This document shows positions 7,900 through 15,467 of a stretch of 49,963 nt of DNA, piece by piece. The first letter of the stretch is position 1, and every line of letters starts with the position of its first letter. Where the stretch lies: assembly GCA_900548855.1 (NCBI GenBank), contig URMF01000021.1, positions 1 through 49,963 of the forward strand. The letters are read 5' to 3'. The translations under genes and the position numbers were made by a program. The notes beneath the pieces are model-generated. The model was not told the origin of the DNA. It did no database searches and saw only the letters and a list, made by a program, of their open reading frames with translations. The stretch is from an uncultured Eubacteriales bacterium. Lineage in GTDB: Bacteria; Bacillota; Clostridia; Lachnospirales; Lachnospiraceae.

Positions 7900-7963
7900 A
7901 ACAAAAACGCCTAACAAAAATACACTTGTAACTTGCATTACAAACATATTCTCGTCAGGCGTT
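7900..7963 (-). terminator. Terminator downstream of the zinc-ribbon gene
   Basis: AACGCCTGAC/GTTAGGCGTT arms (7954-7963 and 7906-7915) with an inner TTGTAA/TTACAA pair (7926-7943). On the minus strand a T-rich run follows. Confidence 0.55.
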
Positions 7964-7978
7964 GGTAGCTATAGAATC

Positions 7979-8170
7979 CTATGCTCCGATTTGCTCAGTA
8001 CGATTTGTTCTTTTATCATTGCTTGCTTTACCATCATGGAGGGAAACTGCCACAACAGCTTTGCATATCGGACATTTTATTGAAACGATGCCCTTTGATC
8101 CTCGCAGCAAATCAAACAATCGCTTGTTCTTGCAGCAAGGGCAGGCAACGTGTATGTACTCATCTTCCAC
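7979..8170 (-). CDS. Small zinc-ribbon protein
   Basis: The 63-residue protein has two CxxC-like knuckles (CPCC and CPIC) spaced about 22 residues apart, as in cysteine-rich KTR/Com-like zinc ribbons of mobile elements. GTG at 8170 is favoured because AGGAGG stands eight bases before it. The role is unknown, perhaps nucleic-acid binding or translational regulation. Confidence 0.65.
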   Translation of the reverse strand: MEDEYIHVACPCCKNKRLFDLLRGSKGIVSIKCPICKAVVAVSLHDGKASNDKRTNRTEQIGA

Positions 8171-8285
8171 ACTTTGCACCTCCTAGTTTCTGCGTAAGGC
8201 AACTGTCATAATTTTACCTGCTAAGGTAGCTCAATCTTATTATAGAACATATGTTCTGTTTTTGCAAGTCCTATTCACTTTTTTC

Positions 8286-8348
8286 AAAAAAGAAAGCCGA
8301 AGCAGAACGCACACATATGATTTATGCATGCATTTCTACTCCGGCTTT
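8286..8348 (-). terminator. Terminator ending the GHKL transcript
   Basis: AAAGCCGG (8341-8348 read leftward) pairs with CGGCTTT (8293-8299), followed on the minus strand by CTTTTTTG. The loop is long (about 40 bases). It separates the defence locus from the island's regulatory module. Confidence 0.6.
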
Positions 8349-8386
8349 GTTTACCATATAGATATGGAACTAGCTCGTCCAAGTAA

Positions 8387-8584
8387 CTATTCTTTTGTCA
8401 TATACGGCAACACTTTCTCGCTTATTTGACTACACAACGAATCAATTTCAATATAGTCAGAATGTCCGTGTCTACCATAAATTAAAACTGCTTTTCCATC
8501 TCTTACTCCTGGATAACCTATAAAGAATCCATTGTCTATTCCACCATGTGTATAAATCCTATCCTGCAAGGTAATGTCTTTCAT
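8387..8584 (-). CDS. Small protein of unknown function following the GHKL ATPase
   Basis: The 65-residue protein starts 14 bases after the GHKL stop codon with an AAGGGGGTAAG ribosome site. It has a GFFIGYPGVRDGKAVLIYGRHG core that looks like a small beta fold. No family is recognised. Co-transcription suggests it acts with the GHKL ATPase. Confidence 0.6.
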   Translation of the reverse strand: MKDITLQDRIYTHGGIDNGFFIGYPGVRDGKAVLIYGRHGHSDYIEIDSLCSQISEKVLPYMTKE

Positions 8585-8598
8585 TGAATCTTACCCCC

Positions 8599-10347
8599 TT
8601 ACACTTCGGAATCAAGCTTATCTGAAACAGCCGAAAGAATTGAACTCCATTGAGTTTCCAACTGATTAAATAGATATCTGTTATTATCTGTATCCTTAAG
8701 TACTGCTCTTGCTTTAATATAACTTAGCAATAAAAGCATTATTGCATCTCTAACTCTTGCCTTCTCCAAGGAATCCTCAGCCGTATCTGCTTTAATAGCA
8801 GCACCACATAACGGATCTATAACCTTCTGGTAATAAGGATGATTTGAATTAAGTTTAATTACCATTTTGTCTCCCAGTAACGTATCCGTTTCAAACAGAA
8901 CGGATGCTGGATAAGACACAATAACAATAGAATACATCTTATTTAACAAAGATTCTTTTCTCGCCTGCCTATCTGCTGCGCTTTCCCCTGTAGGTCCTGC
9001 AGATTCATCAAGTATCTTTTCAATCTTTGCATTCTCTTCATCCTCTGACATGTCTCTTCTGGTTTGATTCATCGGGAAAATATCATCTAATTCTGACATG
9101 ATATTCTCAGCATTATCAAAATCATTCTCAGATTGTTTCTGCTTAGCTTTTTCGTTTGCTCTATCTTCTTTGATACGTTTTCTAAGCGAAGTAATTGCTC
9201 CAGTAAGTTCTGATTTAAGCCTATCCTTTAATGCGCCTATCGGTTCTGCACCTCTTTTAATATATCTGACTTGAAAACACTCGTCCAACTCCGGCGGGAA
9301 AGAAATTTCACATCCCCACCATCTATCGTTATCCTGATATGCAAATTGCCCACGCTTCTGACCAATTAAATACGGAATTTTATCATACAACACTTCTCTG
9401 TTTGCTCTTAAAATTGACACCCCCTCATTCTGGTCAATCTTTCTTTTACGTGCCTCAACATTACCACCGTCACCAATGTTCGTACGCCATTCCAAAGGAA
9501 GAAGTGACAATTTAATTCTAATTGTAGCCTTTTCTCCTTTACCTCCTGGAATATCCCACTCAAATGATGTTTCACTATACAATTGTGCTTTAGGATCCTG
9601 GTTTTCTTTTGTATCGAATTGTGTAGGACCTGCCATATATAGCGGATCATGTAAATAAACCTGTCTTCCATCCAATATAATCTTCAATCCACCAGCTATG
9701 AACTTTCTATAGGTTCTTCCTAAATAATTGGCAATAAGTCCATTGAATTCATTCGGATCGACTCTCCTACCAGTCCCATCCATACGGTCACAGTTGTTCA
9801 AAATCACCAGTGTTCCGGTATTCCCCTCAAAAAATTCTTTATATTCCTCAGGAATATCTTTGACAATCGGAGCTGAAATAGTTTTCTTACCATCCTTGAT
9901 TTCATCGAGATTTATATAGGTATAATAAAATTCTTGTTTCTCATCATCTCTGGAATATACTTCTATTTCGCGAGCCAACGAGATTCCTCCCAAAGTCATA
10001 CCAACACCAAATTTTCCAATGCCTAATCTACCATTCTTGCGGTCTCTCATGGAACATCCCAGTGTAAGACAGTTTTCCAAAATGTTTACTGACATTCCAC
10101 AACCATTATCTGCCACAACAATTTGTTCAATCTCTTCAACTTGTTTTTTACCAAATTGCTGAATTCTCTTTTTGAAATCAATTCTGATTTCATTAGCTCC
10201 GGCTTCCACCGAATTGTCTACAATTTCTCCGAGTCCATTTTCGACGGAATAATCATTATACCTTAAGGACTCATACATCTGGGCGGTATTGATTAACTCA
10301 CTTCCTACCAAACCTTCAAACTTATCATTAATAATTTCTGCCGACAT
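8599..10347 (-). CDS. GHKL (Hsp90/MORC-like) ATPase, candidate defence effector
   Basis: The 582-residue protein starts at MSAEIINDK with AAGGAGGG upstream; the longer frame to 10416 would run through a terminator. The N-terminus is a Bergerat ATP-binding fold: N-box E41-DN45 (EIVDNSVEAGA), D80-NGCG (VVADNGCGMS) and the lid GIGKFGVG at about 109-116. The middle (about 200-370) resembles the S5-like domain of MORC/MutL/Hsp90 proteins, and the C-terminal part is helical with an acidic linker. Such proteins act as ATP-driven clamps on DNA or protein, and several bacterial defence loci carry MORC-like ATPases. No nuclease motif is visible. It lies downstream of the phosphorothioation operon but has its own promoter and leader. 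Confidence 0.8.
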   Translation of the reverse strand: MSAEIINDKFEGLVGSELINTAQMYESLRYNDYSVENGLGEIVDNSVEAGANEIRIDFKKRIQQFGKKQVEEIEQIVVADNGCGMSVNILENCLTLGCSMRDRKNGRLGIGKFGVGMTLGGISLAREIEVYSRDDEKQEFYYTYINLDEIKDGKKTISAPIVKDIPEEYKEFFEGNTGTLVILNNCDRMDGTGRRVDPNEFNGLIANYLGRTYRKFIAGGLKIILDGRQVYLHDPLYMAGPTQFDTKENQDPKAQLYSETSFEWDIPGGKGEKATIRIKLSLLPLEWRTNIGDGGNVEARKRKIDQNEGVSILRANREVLYDKIPYLIGQKRGQFAYQDNDRWWGCEISFPPELDECFQVRYIKRGAEPIGALKDRLKSELTGAITSLRKRIKEDRANEKAKQKQSENDFDNAENIMSELDDIFPMNQTRRDMSEDEENAKIEKILDESAGPTGESAADRQARKESLLNKMYSIVIVSYPASVLFETDTLLGDKMVIKLNSNHPYYQKVIDPLCGAAIKADTAEDSLEKARVRDAIMLLLLSYIKARAVLKDTDNNRYLFNQLETQWSSILSAVSDKLDSEV

Positions 10348-10383
10348 ATTAATGCCCTCCTTAAAAATAATTTTCGGACATAG

Positions 10384-10413
10384 AAAAAGACCTCTCACAC
10401 AAGTGAAAGGTCT
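10384..10413 (-). terminator. Terminator/attenuator in the leader of the GHKL gene
   Basis: AGACCTTTCAC-ttgt-GTGAGAGGTCT with TTTTT directly after, on the minus strand. It ends only 37 bases before the GHKL start codon, with no promoter between, so GHKL expression from the promoter at 10599 needs read-through. It begins on the last base of the stop codon of the 38-aa ORF. Confidence 0.75.
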
Positions 10414-10529
10414 CATTTTATATCATTATTCAATATACCGATAGAAATATATAAAATTATAGCCCAAAACAATGGTACATCCATACCATTTCTTGACTCT
10501 ATAACTATCATATTCAAATTTCCGTACAT
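10413..10529 (-). CDS. 38-residue hydrophobic leader peptide (new small ORF)
   Basis: The ORF from ATG 10529 to TGA 10413 codes for a 38-residue peptide with a likely membrane helix (VPLFWAIILYISIGIL, about residues 18-33) and a short polar tail. AGGTG three bases before the ATG is a usable ribosome site. It sits between a consensus promoter and a terminator whose stem starts at its stop codon. It could be a leader peptide controlling read-through into the GHKL ATPase, or a small membrane-active (type I toxin-like) peptide. Internal ATGs at codons 7 and 16 are alternatives. Not certain to be translated. Confidence 0.4.
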   Translation of the reverse strand: MYGNLNMIVIESRNGMDVPLFWAIILYISIGILNNDIK

Positions 10530-10598
10530 CGACACCTGATATCTTTTATTCCCATAGCATCTACCATGAGACTTTCATCTTGCCCGATTCGTACGAGA

Positions 10599-10628
10599 AT
10601 TATAACCCAGAAAATGGCATTTTGTCAA
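10599..10628 (-). promoter_or_regulatory. Consensus promoter upstream of the leader peptide and GHKL gene
   Basis: Minus strand TTGACA (10623-10628), 18 bases, TATAAT (10599-10604). Transcription would start near 10592, about 245 bases before the GHKL start codon. Confidence 0.75.
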
Positions 10629-10699
10629 GTTGTTTTTATTTGCATTCCTTCATTTTCATTTGTATTTCTTTATTATTCTTTATCAACCGTTCAATTTTA

Positions 10700-11611
10700 T
10701 TAACAACAAATTCCCTTTCTCATTTTAAGCATCTTAATTATTCTTTCAGGATCATCTAAGTACTGCATCATGCTTTCTGAGTCGTTTTCAATACGCTTTT
10801 CCTTATCATACAAATCTTTTAGGTAACTATTTTCAGCCTCAAGATTTTCTACTTGATACAGATTATCCTCTGCGACCATCAATAGCTCAATCGTATTTAT
10901 TTTCGGTATATAATCTAAACTTTTGTTCGTACCCTCAAATTCATCAAATAGCATCTGTCTATATACATTTACAGAATCATCAGTCTTAATATTTTCCTTT
11001 TCTTCATTTATTCTATCTACAGCATCAGCTGCATTCACCTTATCCAAAAACTTGGCTAATTCATAATAATTTAATTCTTCTATCGCTTCTCCATGTTCTT
11101 TCAAGAATGTAATCATTTTAGGATTAAGTTCAATCCACTCACCCTTCTTTGAAAAAGAATAAAATAATTCTTGCGTATCTTCAAACAAGGCACCCACAAC
11201 ATATTTCTTGCATTTTTTCACCACCAAATCAACAATCTTTTTCTTGGCAGCATCTGTTATATCGTCAAACTCTATTTTCACAACTTTTTTATCACTTGTG
11301 CGTCCAATATACTCTCGAAAAATCTGTTCTATATAAGTAAGCTTTGATTTGGATGCATTCTGATTCAAGCCATATTTAACAACTAAAACCCAGTAGATTT
11401 CTGTAAATCGCTCAAAAATTTCATAAAATGTATAACTCATCTTTCCATTATATCTTTCTATGCAGTCCACAATAGACTTTAAAAAAACAAATTTATAACT
11501 AGAAGAATTTAATGTTTTTGTTGAAAACACTCTGTTAAAAGATTTCCACAATTCTTCAGATGATACATCATCATTTTTATATTTTCCTTCTGACAAATCA
11601 AATCCAGCCAA
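10700..11611 (-). CDS. Unknown protein with C-terminal YLDDPE motif
   Basis: Start TTG at 11611 is chosen because AGGAGG lies nine bases upstream, giving 303 residues. The N-terminal part (SSYKFVFLKSIVDCI, MSYTFYEIFERFTEIYWV) resembles the helical leader domain seen in some HNH-endonuclease proteins, but I see no HNH or other nuclease motif. A coiled region at about 230-270 precedes the C-terminal QYLDDPERIIKMLKMRKG, which closely matches the end of the neighbouring protein at 11770-12744. It is probably the last gene of the phosphorothioation operon, after a 158-base gap. The function is unknown. Confidence 0.65.
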   Translation of the reverse strand: MAGFDLSEGKYKNDDVSSEELWKSFNRVFSTKTLNSSSYKFVFLKSIVDCIERYNGKMSYTFYEIFERFTEIYWVLVVKYGLNQNASKSKLTYIEQIFREYIGRTSDKKVVKIEFDDITDAAKKKIVDLVVKKCKKYVVGALFEDTQELFYSFSKKGEWIELNPKMITFLKEHGEAIEELNYYELAKFLDKVNAADAVDRINEEKENIKTDDSVNVYRQMLFDEFEGTNKSLDYIPKINTIELLMVAEDNLYQVENLEAENSYLKDLYDKEKRIENDSESMMQYLDDPERIIKMLKMRKGICC

Positions 11612-11769
11612 ATATTTTGTCCTCCTATGCAAAAATACACATTACTTTATACCCTTTTCATCTTTCAACCTTTTAATAGGTAAGCGCAAAATCCAAATAA
11701 TTGCTTAGTATTAACATATTAAATCCAACAAATCACTTTTTCACCATCTCAATATTGGATATTCATTGT

Positions 11770-12744
11770 TTATAAGTTTTTCTTTTTCTTTAATAATTTT
11801 ATCATCATTTCCGGGTCATCTAAGTAATCCTTGATTTCTGAATCATATTCTTTTATTTCTTCTTCCTGATGATTAGCTAAAAACAAGTTATGCTCTTCTT
11901 CTGTTCTTGCTGCTAACTGAGCCATTTCCTCCGCTTCAAACAACATCTCTACTGTATTTGCTTTAAACGATTCTATAAAATTTAATTCTGAATAAGTTTC
12001 TTTTAACAAGCATAAAAAATTCTTTTCCGGTTCCATTTCAAACGAATCATAATATCTTATTTTTTCGTTGGATACACTTAGTCCAAATATTTTTTCGATG
12101 TCCGATAACATTTCAAGATAAGGATATTGTATTCCCCTTCTCTTTATTATCTGTGCATCATAATCTTCATATTTTTCACTCATGTATTCGAGTGCAGAAG
12201 CCATTGCACTATAATAACTTACAAAGTCATCACAATCCGGAACAAACATCAGTCTGTCACAAATTTCTTCTATATCTTCACATGTCACTATTGGACCAGA
12301 CAACATACAATCTTCCTTAACATCATGCCCGAAAAGCCTCATTCCAATATAAAATTCACTATTCGCTTTAATAAAGAAAACTGTATATCCTCCAATAGCT
12401 TTATTTATTTCTTTCATAAAAAACACACTACTTTTTATCGGTTCAATGGTTTCAATCTCTGCTGCAATAACTCGGCATGGCATCGTTCCACGTTTTGTCT
12501 TTTTATGAAATTCTCTATATATAAATATATTGCCAACGCCCTCAATAAACTTCCTTTCTTCACGATTGTATACCTCTTGTTCGTCACCATATAAGAAAAT
12601 ATATTTTTCCATTTGTTCTTCTCGACATATATTTTTTTCATTTATTAACCCTATGTTTCTTAGAACTGTTGTAACTTCATCAATAGTAAAATCAAACGTG
12701 TCAGATAAGAGAACTTTATTGGCATATCCAGTAAAATCCACCAT
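11770..12744 (-). CDS. Unknown 324-residue protein with C-terminal YLDDPE motif
   Basis: ATG at 12744 with GGTGAG seven bases upstream, only 13 bases after the previous stop. It is acidic and mixed alpha/beta with no recognisable catalytic motif. It ends DYLDDPEMMIKLLKKKKNL, nearly the same as the end of the next gene's product, preceded in both by an acidic helix. The shared tail suggests a common docking site for a partner in the operon. Position suggests part of the interference module. Confidence 0.65.
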   Translation of the reverse strand: MVDFTGYANKVLLSDTFDFTIDEVTTVLRNIGLINEKNICREEQMEKYIFLYGDEQEVYNREERKFIEGVGNIFIYREFHKKTKRGTMPCRVIAAEIETIEPIKSSVFFMKEINKAIGGYTVFFIKANSEFYIGMRLFGHDVKEDCMLSGPIVTCEDIEEICDRLMFVPDCDDFVSYYSAMASALEYMSEKYEDYDAQIIKRRGIQYPYLEMLSDIEKIFGLSVSNEKIRYYDSFEMEPEKNFLCLLKETYSELNFIESFKANTVEMLFEAEEMAQLAARTEEEHNLFLANHQEEEIKEYDSEIKDYLDDPEMMIKLLKKKKNL

Positions 12745-12757
12745 TCACATCTCACCA

Positions 12758-13312
12758 TCACTTATTCAGAAATTTGTCAATAGATGCCTTCAGTGCCTCT
12801 CCGTCCTGTTCTTCATCAAAATGGCGAACAAAATCAAACATTTTCTTAAGATAGTCATCGTCTGTTATACATTGCTCAACAAATTGTTCATGCATAACCT
12901 CTAAACCACCCAAAAAATAAGCATTATAAATCTTCATATTATCTTTTATAAATTCTTTATCTGCATCTTTCTCCTCCGAAAAAGTAGTTGCACGATATAT
13001 ACGTTTATCCGGATCTGGCTCTGACTCCTCATCCGCTAGCATAATTATCTGGTAGACAAATTTTAACTCTGCTTGTCTCTTAATAATTACTTCCGATAAC
13101 ATACCTGCATCTCCAGGTACGCTATTATCTATAACGCCCTTTCGACTATACTGATAGCCTATAAGAGGACACAAAATATATGCATCAATATAAGCATTGA
13201 AAATCTTAAAGTTTGCATGCTGCTCTCTATCAGGAACATTACCCGCCAACTCACATAAGTCTTTCCAATAATTTGCATGCTTTCCTGTTATTTTAAAGTC
13301 TTTATCAAACAT
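12758..13312 (-). CDS. Unknown helical protein of the phosphorothioation operon
   Basis: The 184-residue protein starts 11 bases after the stop of the DndD-like ATPase with AAGGAGG. It is acidic and predominantly helical with no named domain. Tight coupling to the DndD-like ATPase and PLD-helicase suggests a subunit of the same complex (the small component of an SspFGH-like module is one possibility). It is longer than DndE (about 110 residues) and I do not see a DndE pattern. Confidence 0.65.
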   Translation of the reverse strand: MFDKDFKITGKHANYWKDLCELAGNVPDREQHANFKIFNAYIDAYILCPLIGYQYSRKGVIDNSVPGDAGMLSEVIIKRQAELKFVYQIIMLADEESEPDPDKRIYRATTFSEEKDADKEFIKDNMKIYNAYFLGGLEVMHEQFVEQCITDDDYLKKMFDFVRHFDEEQDGEALKASIDKFLNK

Positions 13313-13323
13313 ATTGTGCCTCC

Positions 13324-15318
13324 TTACTTAATGTGTGTCATAGTATCAATCTCTTTGCCATTTGCATCATGATCCTTTTCAATCACATAGCTCTTACCTA
13401 CATACTTCTGAAGATTTGAAGACGCATACTCCCAATCATTATCCTTAACTGCTATTACAACCTGGTTGGCTGTATTAGGTAATATTTTGCATATATTATG
13501 GATATGTATCTCATCCAAGTTAGAAAATGGAGCATCCATTACCAGTGGATATACTTGTCCCAATTTCATTTCTTCATCATCAAGAATCTTATCTTTTGCC
13601 ATTGAAACCAAACTTGCTATGAATGCAAAACTCTTTACTGCCTTTAATCCATCAGACTCTTCGGTAGTCACATCACTATATTTAACCCTATACTTATCAT
13701 CAATAAGGATTGAACGCTCTCCATGATACATTTTAGCAAAATTATCATTCACCCTCTTTTGCAGTTCACTTCGCACAATTTCTTCTTTTCCTTTATATGT
13801 TTCACTCAACCACTCATATACTTTTTGAGAATACATGATATATCTAGCAACACGTGCATTTTTCGTGCTACTTTTCGCATATTTATCAATTGCATCCTCG
13901 CAATTCTTTATATTAGAATTGTATCCTCCAATTTTAGAAACACATGAGTCATAATCTGATTTTGCCTCTAAGTATTTGGTATGTGCATCTTTTCGTTTTC
14001 TTTCGATTTCTTTTGCATCTGTATCGTCAATAATAATATCCGACTGTTTAGCAAGCTCATCTTTCAAATTACCAATTTGTCTTTGCAGAGCACGTATCTC
14101 CTTATACTTTTCTTCAATAGTCTCTTTAAAATCTTCAGAACCTGCCAAATATCCTTCTGATTTCGTCTTGTATGCTTGAATAGCTGAACCAATATACTCT
14201 GGAGGTAGTATTTTCCGTTCTTCCATAACCTTTAAATACGGAATAGTTCCAGGATCTAAATGCGTTCCACACAAACAATATCCACGCTTTATTAAATGAT
14301 CAATTGCTCCCTGCTCCATATCCGGAACGCACTCAACATTACCATTCTGCTCCTGTAATTTCTTAAGCATGTCTAATGTTTTACTAATAGTCGGCAATCC
14401 AAAATATGCATACGGTCTGTAATTGAACTTTTTAACCATATCAATTTTAGCTCTTTCTAACTTTGCCTCTTCCGCTTTTAGTGTAGCTTCCAATCGGTCT
14501 CGCTCTTTTTTTGCTTGTTTTACTTGTTCAATATTACTCTTGGCCAGCTCTGCACTATACTCATTTTCTTTTGTCTGCCAATATTTCATCTGCTCATCAA
14601 AATTTTTCTTTTCTTCTTCTAACTGAGCCTTCTTAATCTTATATGTTTCTAAACTATCTTTCGCTTTCTGCGCATTCGCATCTCCGGTTGTATCTATCTT
14701 TGATTCAAAAGATTTTACAACTCCAGACAAATGTGTTCGAGCATTTTCCAGCACATCTAAACGCATAAGTCCTCTCACTGCTTTTGATAAATCCGTTCTA
14801 TTTGCAATTCCAGAAATACGTTCTCCTCCAAAAAAGAAATAATCCGACAAATCTTTTGGAAGAACACGGTCCATAGACTCTGTAATATTTGAGCGGTCTA
14901 TCGGAGTCTTTGTCTGTCCGTCACTTTGCAAATACTCAAGTGTTAATTCTTCTTCTGGCTTCTTATTAAGCATTACCACTGTTTTTCCATCTTCCGTTTT
15001 TCTCTCATTGCAAAGATATTTATACAAGCGTTTTAACGTATACACAATACTGTTATGTTCAAAAGTAACCGCTACAGAAACATCTTGTGATTCTCCCTCA
15101 TTCATATTATCTCTAACTTCAGTATTTAAAAGAACTTGGTCTTCGAATCCATTTTTCCCATATAAACACCATTCAAAAGCACGGACAATTGTTGTTTTAC
15201 CTGAAGTATTCACACCAATCAAAACAGTAACATTCTTTTCTGGATCAGCTGAAAATTCTACATTCTGTTTACCTATATACTGCCTGAAGTTGTACATTTC
15301 CAATTTATGTAAAATCAT
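13324..15318 (-). CDS. DndD/RecF-like SMC-type ATPase
   Basis: The 664-residue protein starts MILHKLEMYNFRQY, the typical beginning of DndD/RecF/Rad50-like ATPases. Walker A is GVNTSGKTT (35-43). Long coiled coils (about 210-300 and 400-480) flank a hinge with CLCG (C348, C350) and C330 that recalls a zinc knuckle. Walker B with the D-loop is LVMDAPFSNLD (about 592-602). In PT systems DndD-like ATPases couple ATP hydrolysis to DNA remodelling or nicking. Its place after the helicase, away from the DUF4007/SspC/SspD genes, argues for the interference module. ATG at 15318 overlaps the 50-aa ORF stop as ATGA. Confidence 0.85.
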   Translation of the reverse strand: MILHKLEMYNFRQYIGKQNVEFSADPEKNVTVLIGVNTSGKTTIVRAFEWCLYGKNGFEDQVLLNTEVRDNMNEGESQDVSVAVTFEHNSIVYTLKRLYKYLCNERKTEDGKTVVMLNKKPEEELTLEYLQSDGQTKTPIDRSNITESMDRVLPKDLSDYFFFGGERISGIANRTDLSKAVRGLMRLDVLENARTHLSGVVKSFESKIDTTGDANAQKAKDSLETYKIKKAQLEEEKKNFDEQMKYWQTKENEYSAELAKSNIEQVKQAKKERDRLEATLKAEEAKLERAKIDMVKKFNYRPYAYFGLPTISKTLDMLKKLQEQNGNVECVPDMEQGAIDHLIKRGYCLCGTHLDPGTIPYLKVMEERKILPPEYIGSAIQAYKTKSEGYLAGSEDFKETIEEKYKEIRALQRQIGNLKDELAKQSDIIIDDTDAKEIERKRKDAHTKYLEAKSDYDSCVSKIGGYNSNIKNCEDAIDKYAKSSTKNARVARYIMYSQKVYEWLSETYKGKEEIVRSELQKRVNDNFAKMYHGERSILIDDKYRVKYSDVTTEESDGLKAVKSFAFIASLVSMAKDKILDDEEMKLGQVYPLVMDAPFSNLDEIHIHNICKILPNTANQVVIAVKDNDWEYASSNLQKYVGKSYVIEKDHDANGKEIDTMTHIK

Positions 15319-15467
15319 TTTTTATCCACCTCCGTCATAATGAGTCCTCTTATCTTATTTTCCATTGCCGGATTCGATTCTTTCTTTACAATATTGTCCG
15401 TCTCCATTTCCAAAATACGCAACTTAATTGTATCCAATTTCTTTTCATCTAAATTCTGATCCATCAT
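15315..15467 (-). CDS. 50-residue overlapping small protein between helicase and DndD-like ATPase
   Basis: Starts at ATG 15467 (ATGATG, GGAGG seven bases upstream) inside the 3' end of the helicase gene in another frame, and ends in an ATGA overlap with the DndD-like ATPase. The product is a charged helical peptide (MMDQNLDEKKLDTIKLRILE at its start, ending VDKK). The ribosome site and overlaps on both sides make it convincing. It may be a small subunit or coupling factor of the helicase-ATPase pair. Easily missed by automatic gene calling. Confidence 0.7.
   Translation of the reverse strand: MMDQNLDEKKLDTIKLRILEMETDNIVKKESNPAMENKIRGLIMTEVDKK

Noticed and set aside
12127..12594. 155-codon plus-strand ORF
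   Set aside because: Lies antisense to a well-supported gene in an AT-rich operon; composition (Phe/Ile/Tyr/His) is typical of a shadow frame.
12758..13312. DndE
   Set aside because: Too long and without a recognisable DndE pattern; left as unknown.
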